A stretch of DNA of 64,000 nt from Neoceratodus forsteri (GCA_016271365.2 JADMNL010000028.1:58422001-58486000), one strand, 5' to 3'. Positions 45,640 to 57,359 are shown, numbered from the stretch's first letter. The notes: generated by a model not told the origin, from the letters alone. Numbers and translations are program-made.

Positions 45640-46740
45640 ACTTTAGGGAGCGGATTTCGTGGATATGGGTAGGATTCTAAGGGAGAGGTTGGACATGATT
45701 AGGCCGGACATGGATGCTGGAAGATTGTGGGAGAGCATTACAGAAGGGGTACAAGAGGCTACTAGATCCTGTACTAAAGTAAGGCGTAAGCATGGTGGAT
45801 CCAGTAAGCCATGTTGGTGGACCAGGGAAGTGCACGAGGCGGTAAGAGAGAAAAAGGCTGCATACACACGTTTTAAACATTCTAGGGGGGATAAGGAGCG
45901 AGGGGAGTATGAACTTTTGGCCAGGAAAGTCACCAGAGTGGTACGGGGCACCAAGGCAGGGACGGAGAAAAACTTGGCTAGGGATATCCGATGGGGGGGG
46001 GAAGGATTCTATACATATATAAGAGAGAAGAAAAAGAGAGGACACAGATCAACAGGATTAAGATTGTGGGGGGATGGGCTCAGGAAGCAGGGGAACAGGC
46101 AGAGGTGCTAAATGAGTACTTTGCCTCAATCTTTACAGAGGGTGACAAGGGATCCCTACAGCCTGATGGGAGGGAAGAGGAGGCAGCAAAAGTGAGAGGT
46201 CAGTCTCAGTTTGAAACCAGTGGACAGAAGGAGGCTAGGGTACAGTCTGGGCTAGACCCAGTGGGAGTATGAAAGTTACATGAGGGAGTGGATTGGGGGG
46301 AGAAATCACAGTGGATAGGGTAAGGGAGGCCCTTAGGAAGCTAAAAACTGATAAGGCGCTGGGGCCGGATGGACTACATCCAAGGGTAATGAAGGAATTG
46401 GCGGAGGAGCTGGCAGCACCACTGTCTGCACTCTTTAACACCTCTCTGCAGACGGGATGGGTGCCACAGGACTGGAGGGTGGCTTATGTAGTACCTATAC
46501 ATAAAGGGGGGTCTAGGGAGGAGATGGGGAATTATAGGCCTGTCAGTCTGACGTCCTGTGGAGGGCAAAGTAATGGAGGGCTTTATCAAGGAGAGGTTTG
46601 GGAGGCACTTGGAAAGGTTAGGACACGGTGATAAACAGTATGGCTTTGTCCCTGGGAGACCATGTCAGTCCAGCCTCAGAGAGTTTTATGATTGGGTGAC
46701 GGGGGCCTTGGATAGACATAGGCCGGTGGATGTCATATAT
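45640..46740 (+). pseudogene. CR1 RT, part upstream of DIRS insertion (copy 6)
   Basis: After a linker (KPCWWTREVHEAVREKKAAY near 45808; NEYFASIFTEGDKGSLQPDG near 46109) the RT reads ALGPDGLHPRVMKELAEELA near 46357, VPQDWRVAYVVPIHKGGSRE near 46468, NYRPVSLTS near 46529 and QYGFVPGRPCQSSLREFYDW near 46637. It ends at RPVDVIY, where DIRS enters at 46740/46741. Frames change near 46110, 46290 and 46560. Confidence 0.88.
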
Positions 46741-46962
46741 ACAGGTTACTCACCTGTAACAGGAGTTCTAGGAATGGTATATGTTGTTCATCCACACTGT
46801 CTGGCAGGTATCCTTGCCGCTTTGAATCTTGCCGGAAGGTCTTCAAGCTGGCTCCTCCCACCCACCCGGGTGGTAAAACACTCGGCTTCGCCCCATGACG
46901 CCAGATCTGGCCCGCTGGAAACTCAGGTTGTGCGTCGAAGCCGGGGAGGTCGGGTGGGTCAT

Positions 46963-47062
46963 GTGGATGAACAACATATACCATTCCTAGAACTCCTGTT
47001 ACAGGTGAGTAACCTGTATTTCTAGGGACATGGATATGTTGTTCATCCACACTGTCTGGCAG
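46963..47062 (-). repeat. DIRS internal complementary region (ICR)
   Basis: The segment 46963-47017 is the inverse of the element's left terminus (46741-46797; compare GGTTACTCACCTGTAACAGG with CCTGTTACAGGTGAGTAACC). The segment 47018-47062 corresponds to the other terminus (52507-52551; TTTCTAGGGACATGGATATG). Joining both unlike ends in one internal block is the feature used in the DIRS circular-replication model. Confidence 0.92.
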
Positions 47063-47069
47063 ACTCCTA

Positions 47070-48091
47070 GCAGTTCTCCGGGAGGAGGAAGGCAAGGCGC
47101 ACACCCCCCACTTAGGGAATAGAGACTGGAGAACCGAGGCCCCAAAACCAGCATCCCGGCGTGACTCAAGGTCAATGCGGTAATGGGTGATGAAGGTGTG
47201 TGCTGACTTCCAGGTAGCAGCCCTGCAGAATTTCCTGGATAAGGGACGTCCCTGGAAGCAACCACCGATGCAACAGTATAGGCGGGTAGAATGAGCTCTT
47301 ATCCTCTGGGAGGCTCCATGCCCACCAACTTATAGCAGAGATCTATGCAGGAGGTGACCCACCTGCCTATCGTCCCACTTGGCTGCAGGTCTGCCAGGTG
47401 CGGCTTCAGCGTAGGTGACAAACAGCTGGCGAACCTCTCCCCGAATTTCAGCCGTGTGCTCCTTATAGTAAGCGAGCGCCCTTCTAGGGTCCAAAGTATG
47501 GAGCTTACATTCGGCCTCTGAGGTGTGATTGGGGTAGAACACCGGCAGAGTCAACACCTGATTAAGGTGAAACTCCGACACCACCTTCGGAAGGAATTTC
47601 GGGTGGGGGCGCAGGATAACCTTGTCCCTGTGGAAGACCAGGTAAGGAGACTCGATGCAGAGCACCTGGAGCTCTCCCATCCTTCTGGCTGACATGATAG
47701 CCACCAAGAAGGCGGTCTTCCACGACAGGTGAGAGAGGTCACACCTGTGCATTGGTTCGAATGGCTTGCCCATGAGCTTTGCCAGTACCAGCAGTAGATC
47801 TCACGGAGGTGGAGGTTCTCGCACCAGAGGGGAAATGTGATCAAGGCCTTTGAAAAAGTGCCAGACCACCTTCTCCTGCGCCACCGACTGCTTCCCGGCC
47901 CACGCCCGGTAAGCAGAGATGGCTGCCAGGTGCACCTTAAGGGTCGTCGACCTAAGCCCTTGCTGAGAAAGGGACCAAAGGTAGTCCAATATGCTCGCCA
48001 AGGAACAGGAGGAAGGGTCCAGGCCCTTGCCCTGACACCAAATGGAAATTCTTTTCCATTTGAAGGCGCAGCATTTTCTGAGTCGACTCAT
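47070..48091 (-). pseudogene. DIRS tyrosine recombinase, frameshifted
   Basis: The YR domain on the minus strand is split over three frames. 48091-47801 holds the N-terminal SAM-like part (TLKVHLAAISAYRAWAG, VWHFFKGLDHISP). 47773-47330 holds LSHLSWKTAFLVAIMSARRM followed by GELQVL, which contains the catalytic Arg of the S-A-R-R-x-x-E-L block, and RRALAYYKEHT. The C-terminal part toward 47100 reads RAATWKSAHTFITHYRID in another frame. In active elements this enzyme integrates a circular DNA intermediate. Frame breaks near 47790 and 47330 make it inactive. Confidence 0.88.
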
Positions 48092-48100
48092 ACGGACGCC

Positions 48101-49960
48101 TCAACTACGTTGAGACCTCGTCGGAAAGACCTGAGCCTGGAACTCTAGCCGCTCAGGAACCAGGCAGGTCAGGTGCAGGATTGAACGTCCGGATGGAATA
48201 CCTTCCGATTGACTGAGCAGGTCAGGCGAGCTGGAAGCTGCCTCGGGAGCCTGGAGCTGAGGCTGAGGAGATCTGGGTACCAGTACTGGTGGGGCCAGTC
48301 TGGGGCTATCAGAATCACCTGCCTTGTCCCTCCTTGCTTTGAGCAGCACCTTGTGCATCAAGGGGAATGGGGAAAGGCGTAGAAGAGGCCCGGGGTCCAC
48401 GGCCTCGAGAAGGCATCCCCCTGCAGCGATCCCTGCTGGGGGGCGGGCATGGAACAGCCTCAACTTCGCATTCTCCCTGGAGGCAAACAGGTCCACCTGA
48501 GGTGTGCCCCAATGGGAGAATAGATCTTGTACTACCTCCAGCAGGAGAGACCACTCACGGGAAGCAGCCCCTATCCGGCTTAGGGCATCGGCCAGGGTGT
48601 TGGAGGCTCCTGCCACATGAATGGCTAGGAGATCCGCCTCCAGGCTGTGCACGAGTGACCAGATGCGGAGAGCTTCCTTGCATAGAAGCATGGAGCGCGT
48701 CCCGTCCTGGCGGTTTAGATAGTACATGGTCGTGGTGTTGTCCGTCTGGACTCGGACCACCTCAAAGAAACGGAGCAAAGGCGGTGGCTCCAGCAGGTTG
48801 ATGTGGCATCGGGACTCCCTTGGGGACCAGAGGCCGTGCGCTCGGTGTTCCCCAGATGGGCACCCCAACCCATCAGAGAGGCATCGGTCGATAGAGAGAC
48901 CGTCGGCTCGGGGCGGACAAACGGGATGCCCTCCTGCAGATGAACTGGAACGGTCCACCACTGGAGAGCATTCCACATCCCCTGGGTCATCGTCACTAGC
49001 TGGTCCAATGCATCGCAGTGTTGGGACCACTGGCTGGCCAGCCCCCACTGAAGGGGACGCATGTTCCAACAGGCCCAACGGACCACGCTGGTACAGGCCG
49101 CCATGAGACCCAGGAGGCGCACGAAGTCCCGGGCAGGGCACAATTGCCCAACCAGAAATGACTGGGCAAAGGAGGAAAGAACCTTGACCCTGTCCGCCGG
49201 GAGCCGTGCCCTGGCTCGAAGAGAGTCGAGCTCTGCCCGATGAAAAGAATCACCTGCTTGACGAGTTCCGACTTGGCCTCGTTGACGAGGAGGCCGACCT
49301 GAGAGAAAACCTGGAGGCCAGATCTCTGGACTGCTCCACCTCCTGTCTGGAGGGCTGCTATCATGTCGTCAGGCCAGGTAATCTCGGGCGCCTTGAGAAT
49401 GCTGTCACCACTGCCATGCATTTGGTGAAGACCCTGGGAGCTGGAGATAAGCCGAAGGGCATGGCTTGAACTTAAAGGGATCCCCGACTGAAGCTTAAGG
49501 AACCTCTGATGACGGACGGATAGGACGCGGGAAAGAACGCTGGCCCCGTAGGTCCAGAGAGAACCACACGCTGTGTTCCAAGGATGGTATTATCTGAGCC
49601 AGAGTGACCATCCTGAAGGTTCGAGACCTTAGGAACTTGTTTAGTCGTGTAGGTCGAAATGGGCGCCAGCCCCCGTCCGTTTGGGACCAGGAAGTACCTG
49701 GACACGAACCCGGGTTTGAGGAGGGTCCGCCACCTCTCTTATCACCTCCTTCTCAAGGAGGAGGCGATGTCGGCTCGGCGAGCTGACGAACCCAGTCCCA
49801 AGGCCCCAGTGCGGCGGCTCTGAAGGGTGGGGCCTGCTCGAACTCCAGAGGCAGGCCCTTTCCTACCACTTCCAACACCCACCGGTCTGTGGTAATAGCA
49901 GACCAAGCAGAAAGAGGAGAACGGGCCGTCCCACGAGAGGAACCTGAGGTGAGTGGCGAG
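48101..49960 (-). pseudogene. DIRS reverse transcriptase / RNase H, partly open
   Basis: An open frame of 346 codons at 48101-49141 carries RNase H blocks RVQTDNTTTMYYLNRQDGTR near 48730-48745 and AGASNTLADALSRIG near 48580-48610, followed by PQVDLFASRENAKLRLF. Upstream the RT is broken: VNEAKSELV near 49280, a degenerate active-site region ITWPDDMIAA near 49370 where YLDD would be expected, and SRYFLVP and KVSNLQ blocks near 49620-49700. The RT half contains several frameshifts. Confidence 0.87.
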
Positions 49961-49975
49961 GTTGGGGCGACACCC

Positions 49976-52220
49976 TCAACCTGTCACTGAGCAGGCTTGG
50001 AGGAGGGACGGCCGAGGACCACCTGGGCCTTTACCTCCTGCTTCCTGGAGGAGGAAGCCGGGGCTTGGGTTTGGGATGCCAAGAGCGAGCCTGCTGGCCC
50101 TGGTGTTGCTGGGCCGGACGTGCGAGGCGCAGGCGGACGAAAGGGCTTGGTTGGGTCCTGCGGCCCTTGTCCCTCTGGCCCGGATGAGACCCGAGTCCAA
50201 GGTGGCATTGGACTTTTCGATCCTCTGGAGGTGGCCTTCCACTCCACGGCCGAAGAGGTCGGTCCCCAGGAAAGGGACATCCGCCAATTTGTGCTGGGTA
50301 TCCACTGTGAAAGTGGATATCTTCAGCCATGCCCGATGGCGCATAGCCACTGCGGCCGCGACTGACCTGGCGCATGAGTCTCCAATGTCCAGAGCAGTCT
50401 GAAGTTGCTGCTTGGCCACTGCCCTGCCCTGGTCCTGCACCTGCCTAACCGTGGTCTGCAGGTCCGCCGGGAGATGAGGGACTACCTCGTCCAGGGAGCC
50501 CAACAGGGCATGGGAGAAATATGCCATAAACACGGCCGAGCTTGCCTGACGAAGGCCAAGGGAGGGCACAGCAGGACTCTTTGCCCACACGGTCCAATTT
50601 CTTGGACTCCTTGTCGGAGGTTTGTCCACGCCCTAGCGCTTCCGCACACCGAGAAGCTGTCGGTAACTAACCCTCGGCTGAGGGATGTTCCAAGAAACCA
50701 GACAGGGAACCGTAGGGACCGATACTTCCTGGCCATCCTGGCAAGGCACAGGGCAGGAAGCAGGCGCTGCCAGAGCTCCAAGGCCGGGCCTACAATGGCC
50801 TCAGCCACAGGAAAGGCCTCCGAGGGGATCCCCGGTCCAACATCTCCGTGAGGGATACTTGGCCCACTTGGATACGGGCTCGAGCTGCATCCCGGTGGAC
50901 TCCGAGATGAGCCTGAGCAAACCCAGGAAGGACGAAGGGCTTTCGTCCAGCGACTGACCACCAGAGGACTCCAAGTCCACTCGCTTGGAGAAAAGGGAGG
51001 AATCGTCGTCGGACTCAGAAGAGTCCGCAAAGAGCTGCCTCAGGCCTGAGACACCCTCCACCTGACGAGGGCAATCGGGAGTGAGGGTGACCGACAGCCT
51101 ATGGGGCAGACCCTGAGCCGACCGAGAGTTCTTGGTCGGAGCCCCAAACAGCTGCTGTGGAGGCAGAGGTTCCACCGGAATCGGTGGGGCAGCTGGTTTT
51201 GGCCGAACAACCGGCCTGGGAACAGGCTCCTCGGGTAAAACGAGGGGCTGTTTCGGCCGCTCGTGACAACCACTTAATGGCCAGGAAAGCGGCGGCGTGA
51301 AGCTTGTTCCCAGACAGAAGGAGCTGTTGCCACATGAGGTCCCTCGTATCATCGCATGACTCGTCGAAGCCTCCCCTCATCCGAGGAGGAGGAGGATGGA
51401 GGACGGCCGGCGCCCGCTTACAGCAGTGCCGAGACCGAGACCGCCTAGACGGCAGGATCGGCTGGACCGCGCAAGAAGTCGGAGGACGAACCTCGGCCTT
51501 TCCGAGGACGGGAGGGGACGGTGGAACCGCCCTCCCTCGGCTGGAGGGTTCACCAAGGGCTCCGGAACCGGAGGCACTGGCAAGCTCCGGATCCTCAACT
51601 CCCACCGGGGAACCGGGAGAGGATTTTGGTCATTGTCGACAACCCGTCCAACGGGTCGAGAAAGATCTCGACTGCATCGACGGGAGTCTCGGTCAACTGA
51701 CCTGACAGGGACACCGTGAGACCAGTGGCCGAAGCCGAACGATCGACCGAAGTCGATGGCCGACAACTCGGGGAGAGGGACCTTTCCCGCTCCCAAGAGC
51801 GTCGACGGAGGGACTTACCCTTGTCTTTCTTTCTGGACCGAGAAGAAGGTCCAGCAGACGTTGGTCCCTCTCCTCAGTGGAGAGGGACAGACAAAGCTCC
51901 TTAAAGGAAGCTGTGTAAGAGGAACCCAGGGAGAGCGGGATAAATGCCGCGGTTGAGGAAGATGCGGCCCGCGCCGCCTCCTCTTCGAGGGTGATCATCT
52001 GCTCTAGCTGATCCGCCGAGCCCGCCGCCGCAGAAAACTGCCAACCGGGCCTCTTTTGACTTTACCGGAGGAAAATGTTTCTCGGGGCGCCCCAGTTGTA
52101 AACGGGCAGCACGGTCTTCCGAGGACGTGGGCTGAGAAGGAGAGAGCATAGGTCTGAAGCCTGCGGGTGCGTGCTCAAGGCCTAAACAGTAGACACACGT
52201 GGAGTGCGGATCCGTCAAGA
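49976..52220 (-). pseudogene. DIRS gag-like ORF, frameshifted
   Basis: The N-terminal end reads DPHSTCVYCLGLEHAPAG near 52165-52210, a C-x2-C...H motif that begins many DIRS gag proteins. The middle is Ser/Arg/Pro-rich (51000-51900). The C-terminal 217-codon open frame 49976-50629 holds SLGLRQASSAVFMAYFSHAL, RHRAWLKISTFTVDTQHKL and DVPFLGTDLFGRG, typical of the conserved DIRS gag tail. The pieces are in three frames. Confidence 0.8.
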
Positions 52221-52551
52221 CATCTTCGTCAGCGAGGGCACCGCCGAAACCAGGAGTCGACGGTCCACGCAGCCGCGCGAGGGACAGGAAGACCGAAGTC
52301 TATAATGCAAAAAACCTTTAAATTCGGAAAACCGAAGAATTAGGAACCAGTCTTATACGCAGAGCGTTAAGGAGGGAACCTGAGCTTCCAAGCGGTAAGG
52401 AAGATCTGGCATCATGGGGCAGAGCTGAGAGTTTTACCACCCGAGTGGGTGGGTGGGAGGAGCCAGCTTGAAGACCTTCCGGCAAGATTTAAAGCAGCAA
52501 GGATACCTGCCAGACAGTGTGGATGAACAACATATCCATGTCCCTAGAAAC

Positions 52552-52902
52552 CTAGATTTCAGCAAGGCGTTTGAGTCAGTGCCCCATAATGGATTGACAG
52601 TAAAAATGTGGGAGATGGGGGTGGGAGGTCAGGAGCTAATTTGGGTTGAAAATTGGCTTTCAGGGTGTTTACAGAGGGTAATGGTGGGTGGGATACTCTC
52701 CTCCCCCAGGAAGTTAATCAGTGGAGTCCCTCAGGGTTCAGTATTGGCGCCAATCTTGTTCAATGCATACGTCTCGGATACTGGGAGGGGGGTTAGAAAT
52801 AGGTTGAGTCTCTTTGCAGATGATTCAAAATTGGGAGCACTGGTGGACTGTGAAGAAGTGAGGGAGACAGTCCAGGGGGATCTGGATATTCTGGAGGGGT
52901 GG
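52552..52902 (+). pseudogene. CR1 RT, part between DIRS and LINE insertions (copy 6)
   Basis: The RT resumes at DFSKAFESVPHNGLTVKM (52556) and stays open in one frame. It includes RKLISGVPQGSVLAPILFNA near 52707, the intact active site SLFADDSKLGALV near 52807, and DLDILEGW near 52880. At 52903 it runs into the inserted LINE 3' end. Confidence 0.92.
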
Positions 52903-53462
52903 TAGGTCCATGCTGTGCACTCACAGATGTGTCTCCGTTCCTCCCTATGGAACCAGCTCAAACTTGCCTCAGCCTGTGGCTGCCCCAAACCCCCGTGAAT
53001 TGATCCAGCACCGTACTCTTCTGCTTTGGAGCTACTCCTGGACAAAAGACCAGACTCCAAGAGGTTGTTAAGCTGTACATAGTGTCACATCTGAAGGATT
53101 TCGATACTCTGCCCTTGGAACTGCTCTTGGCTTCCATAAGGTGTTTATGTTGTTATATTAGTACTGTATAATCTATGCCTTACCACGCTCGTACGCTGTG
53201 TTGAATCTGTAACATTACTGCTCTTATCTCCCACAAGGTGTTTATTTTGTTACGTTAATACTGTATAATCTATGCCTTACCAAGTTTCGTATGCTGTGTT
53301 GAATCTGTATCCTCACATGAACTGTAACATGTCTAATTTGTACAATGTCATTGTATGTACCTAAATCTATTATTCCTGTACTCCCCCGAGTCGTACCTGA
53401 AAATAGGCAATTGTCTTGTCTAGTGTACCTACCTGGTTAACAAAAGCTAAATAAATAAATAA
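52903..53462 (+). mobile_element. 5'-truncated LINE 3' end with (AAAT)n tail
   Basis: The insertion splits CR1 copy 6 between LEGW and the FNAGKCK block. Its last about 75 bp (CCTGAAAATAGGC, GTCTAGTGTACCTACC, then AAATAAATAAATAAA) match the tail of the family B SINE at 38548-38620. An internal tandem duplication of about 97 bp begins at 53138 and 53235 (AAGGTGTTTAT, ACTGTATAATCTATGCCTTA, GCTGTGTTGAATCTGTA). No coding part remains and no clear target duplication was found. Confidence 0.8.
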
Positions 53463-54140
53463 AAGAGAGAGGGACTGACATTTAATGCTGGGAAATGTAA
53501 GGTACTTCATTTGGGAGTCAATAACCCGGGCCTTGTTTACACCCTGGTGGGATAACACTGCAAGACACATTGAGGGAAAGGGATTTAGGGGTGGTGGTAG
53601 ACGTCAAAGTGAATAACTCTGAAAATTACAGAAGAACTGCAGCCAAAGCAAACAGGATACTGGGCTGCATAGCCAGAATTACATCCAGAGGGAGGGAGGA
53701 GGGAGGTGATCGATCCTCCTTCTGTATAATGCCTTGGTTAGGCCACAGCTCGAGTACTGTGTACAGTTCTGGAGACCCAATCTGAAGAAGGACATAGCGC
53801 TGCTGGACAGGGTCCAGAGGAGAGGGACCAGGATGATTCAGGGCATGGAGGGGAAGAGAGAGAGATTGGAAGAGCTTAGGCTTTACTCATTGGAGGAGAG
53901 GAGGGATAGGGGACATATGATAGAGGTTTTCAAATATGTAAAAGGAATAACCAGGAGTGGAACCAAGAAGCTGGTTGGGCTAAAAAAGGGGGGAATTACC
54001 AGGGGCCATGAGTGGAAACTGGAGAGTATAGAGGGAGTGTAGGAGGCATTTTTTCACTGAGAGGGCGGTGGAGCCATGGAATGCGCTGCCCAGGAGGCTG
54101 CTGGATGAGGGTACAGTGGAGGGTTTCAAGAAGGGGTGGG
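53463..54140 (+). pseudogene. CR1 RT C-terminal part and 3' region (copy 6)
   Basis: The fragment resumes with FNAGKCKVLHLGV (near 53482, with frame change), ERDLGVVVDVKVNNSENYRR near 53576, [20 protein letters not shown] near 53734, VQRRGTRMIQGMEGK and RGHMIEVFKYVKGITRSG near 53900. The 3' untranslated region follows to about 54295. Confidence 0.9.
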
Positions 54141-54295
54141 ACAGGTACAAGGGGAAACTGAAACCAGAGAAGACCCTCTTGGGAGATGGGTGGGAGTGGT
54201 ATGGCAAGCAGCCATTAGGTTTCTGGCTTTCGAGCAGACATTGAGCGACCTTTTGGCCTATTCTGCTGGCTTTTAGTATGCTAGTATGATGCACT

Positions 54296-54779
54296 TCTGC
54301 TTTGACTCTTATGCTGGGACTCCTCTGAACCTAGAGGATTGAAAAAGGGACTACAGGGGCAGGTGTCCCTCCTCTTCCAGGCCTGATACAGCTATGGATT
54401 GGTCAGGGTGTCAAATGTGGCCACAAAGGCCTGGCAGTCAACAAGGTACACACACAAAGTCCGATGGTGAGGGAGTTGGGCCTCATGATCAGACTTCACC
54501 TCACACTGATCCCCACAGGTGGCTCTAGCCATTCCTTATCTCCAGTGGCATCTGGTGGAGATACTTGACATTTCATACAAGATTGAAGGGTATAGTGATC
54601 TCAGAGCCTCTCGGCCATTATGACTTGAAGACTGGAATATTACAAACATAATCATAAAGCAGGCACTTAGTGAAGGACAAAGGTCTTCATAAAGTTCTGC
54701 TTGGATAAATTCAAGCATATTTTGCGATACAAACTAACCAAGATGTCAGTCAAAATTCAGTAAGGGGGTGGGGGGGGCT
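54296..54779. other. Unassigned intronic sequence
   Basis: No gene, repeat or RNA recognised between the CR1 tail and the L1-like remnant. Confidence 0.3.
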
Positions 54780-55185
54780 TTTAAAGTTGCAATTCATAGG
54801 GTCTCAATTTCATATAAGAGTTTTGAAAATAAACAAAGAACCAATGAATAAAATTGTGACCTACATAAAGGAAACAGAACATATTCAAACTAATGATATA
54901 CAGGCCTATAATAAATGGTTACAATGCAACGAAAAATGTAACTCACAATGTAGAAGGCAGAAAACTTCTATTGCATACAAAAGCTAAATATTATGCAGGG
55001 GGTGACAAAACTGATAAATTAGTAATATTTAAAAGAGGAACAATCAAATAAAATTTTGGAAATTTGAAAAATAAATGGAAAAATAAATCAGAATAAGTAA
55101 ATGTAGAGCAAGGAGAATACAGAGGAATATTATACAACATTTATCAATCTACTATATGTGAAATCTCAAAAATAAAACAACATAG

Positions 55186-56180
55186 CTGGCCCAGTGGTGT
55201 GGACGGTTAGGGTACAGGGCACATCACCTCCTGCCATGCCGGCGACCCAAGTTCAGAAACAGATGCGGGTCACTCGGGGGATACCTGGGGGAGGAAAGAT
55301 GGAAACATAGGAATTGTCAGTAGATAAGGACCGCTAGGCCCATCCAGTCTGTCTGTAAGCCCTATACTTGACTCTATCTGGTCAGTGGCTTCCCCTCCCT
55401 CTGCCCTACCTCTAAAGTTCCACTATATGCCTGTCCCACGCATGTTTAAATCCCTACACAGTGCTCACTCCCACCACCTCCTATGGCAAATTATTCCATG
55501 TGTCCACCACGCTCTCTGTGAATCTGTGAAGAAAAACTTCCTCACATTCCCTCTTAACCTACCACCTACCAATTTCATATCATGCCCCCTCATTCTTGTA
55601 CTCCTCCTGTATTGGAAGATGCCTCCCTCTGCACCTTGTTAATGCCCTTTAAGTACTTGAATGTTTCTATCATGTCCTCCCTCTCCCTCCTCTCCTCCAG
55701 CGAGTACATATTAAGGTCCTTTAATCTTTTCTCATAAGTTTTGTGGTGCAAGCCCTGTACCATCTTAGTTGCCGTGCTCTGGACTGCCTCCACCCTGTCA
55801 ATGTCCTTACGACAGCGTCCCAAGGACAGCTCTCCTCCCTCAGGAAGGGAGCCCGTACATTCCGTAAGGCAGCTGCCACCTGGAGTTTCTAGGTAGCAGC
55901 GCAGGAAGCCAGTGAAGGTGTCCTGTCCACTTGACACCAGGGGGTGACTTTTCAAAGGCAGAGCTCACACAATGTAGCATTGCACATGCCATGGACCTGG
56001 TCAGAAAACGGAGGGAAAAAAAATCAAACAGCAGGATGAAGGCCTGGTCCCTCACAAGCCCCACACCAGTGAATGGGCTCCCTGGTCCTCTGGCACAGGA
56101 CGGATGGACAACCAGTACGTCCCAGTGAAGCCAGGTGATGGGGCTGGGGGGGGGGAACCAGTCCAGTGGGGCTGGTCTGG
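55186..56180 (+). repeat. tRNA-derived long SINE (family A), copy 4, split by CR1 copy 7
   Basis: The head AGCTGGCCCAGTGG (55184-55197), then GCCGGCGACCC, equals that of the minus-strand copy ending at 26528. The distal part (56050-56180) shares CCCCACACCAGTGA and GCCAGGTGATGGGG with the copy at 2407. The middle is displaced by a minus-strand CR1 at 55294-55817. Confidence 0.68.
55294..55817 (-). mobile_element. CR1 LINE copy 7, short 3' fragment
   Basis: The minus-strand 3' end begins near 55294 (GGAAACATAGGAATTGTCAG). It encodes the RT tail KDIDRVEAVQSTATKMVQGL (near 55790) and EDMIETFKYLKGINKV (near 55640), closest to copy 2. It is inserted in family A SINE copy 4. Confidence 0.88.
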
Positions 56181-57359
56181 AAGACAGGAGACAAAATACT
56201 CAATGAATAAACATCTTAATCGTATTGAAATGCCACATTCCTGAACAGGCAATAATTTTAATTTAGAAATACAACAGGATTTTACCTGGACCTGACAGAT
56301 GTCCTGCAACACTCTATCAATTATTTCAAGAACAACTAACTCCTGATCAATGTAAACGCTGTCATTCTTTTAAATCCCAAAACTCCCTTACTGATTCTTT
56401 TAAAGATGCAGTTTTTTAACCAGATGAAACTGCCCTTCTTAAGGACCACCTCCCCTTCTTAATGATAAGATTTTTTTTTTAAATCTCAGCTAACCATCTT
56501 GAAATAGTTGTACCTCAGATATTATATAAGGAACAATCTGGATTTATACCTGGGAAAAGGTTATCCAACAATATAAGAGACATGGCCAATTTGGGCAGAA
56601 AAAGACAAGGACATTAATATGATCCATGGGACAGAGAAAAATCAAGCCAAACGTGCTTCTAACAGAGCAGAGTGGAGTTATTTTATTTGTGATACTAAAA
56701 AAGATAAGGTTAGGACCCAATTTCATTGGCTGGGTATAGAGATTTTATTCACCCCCTTGTTGAGATGTAATAAGCATAATTTGTTACGTTCGAATAAATA
56801 ACAAAGGATTACCACTATCACAAACTGTGTTTGCCTTGGCTATACAGCCACTCACGGGTGAATAAGGACATCTATTCTGATGAAGGGAATCACTGTACAC
56901 AAAATTTCACTATATGCACATGCTATCTTGGTCTATCTCACAGATGTTTCTACTTCGGTTCCAGCTTTACTGGACGAGGAGGAGCGGTTTGTAATTATAC
57001 TGAGATATGAAGTGTCACTAAGTGCAACTTGTGTATCTAGACACAGAACACTGACCACTTCCAGATATAGGCATACTTTTCATAAAACTAGGGACAACAT
57101 TAAATATTTAGGAGTTGGGCAACAATAAGTTCACAACTCCATACACTGAATAAGAAATGGGTTTTTGAATTATTCGGAATACACCTTTGAGCCAGCGGCT
57201 CGTTTACAGAGGTTCCATGTCATATTACACAATCAGAGATCTTAACATACAACAGTTTCAATAACAATTACTGACGTCACAATATGAGTGAGAGTTACAT
57301 ACATGTGTAGTAGGAAGAATTTTACCAAAATATACATCAAAAACAAAGAAATATATCTA

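Larger units (their letters stand above)
46741..52551 (-). mobile_element. DIRS tyrosine-recombinase retrotransposon 1, structurally complete
   Basis: About 5.81 kb, minus strand, with gag, RT/RNase H, tyrosine recombinase, an internal complementary region and inverted terminal repeats, in canonical DIRS order. Inverted repeats are about 145 bp (46780-46926 and 52381-52530) with different outermost extensions. There is no target duplication, as expected for DIRS: the CR1 reading on the left ends ...GTCATATAT and on the right resumes CTAGATTTCAGC. The junction is ambiguous by one base. Coding frames are broken, so it is probably inactive. Confidence 0.93.
43480..54295 (+). mobile_element. CR1 LINE copy 6, long, split by DIRS and a LINE 3' end
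   Basis: The best-preserved CR1 here, with ORF1, endonuclease, RT and 3' region in order. Without the two inserts it is about 4.4 kb, close to a full-length CR1. Insert 1 is the DIRS element 46741-52551, in the YLDFSK codons of the RT. Insert 2 is 52903-53462. The 3' end near 54270-54295 has the TTAGTATGCTAGTATG tail. The 5' limit is approximate. Confidence 0.9.
54780..57350 (+). mobile_element. L1/Tx1-like LINE fossil (ORF2 linker and RT), nested
   Basis: 54780-55175 reads as the endonuclease-RT linker of an L1-type ORF2 (KAKYYAGGDKTDKLV near 54984). 56300-57130 reads as RT: EQSGFIPGKRLSNNIRDM near 56530, SGVILFVILKKIRLGPNFIG near 56670-56730 in another frame, ITVHKISLYAHAILVYLTDV near 56889, and HKTRDNIKYLGV near 57080. 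The YADD box has become YAHA. A SINE and CR1 copy 7 lie between the two parts. Extremely degraded. Confidence 0.62.

Noticed and set aside
49953..51719. Several plus-strand open frames of 100-150 codons
   Set aside because: They are antisense to the GC-rich gag-like region of the minus-strand DIRS element.
46741..52551. Interpretation as an LTR retrovirus or endogenous virus
   Set aside because: The termini are inverted, an ICR is present, the integrase is a tyrosine recombinase, and no envelope, protease or direct LTRs are seen.
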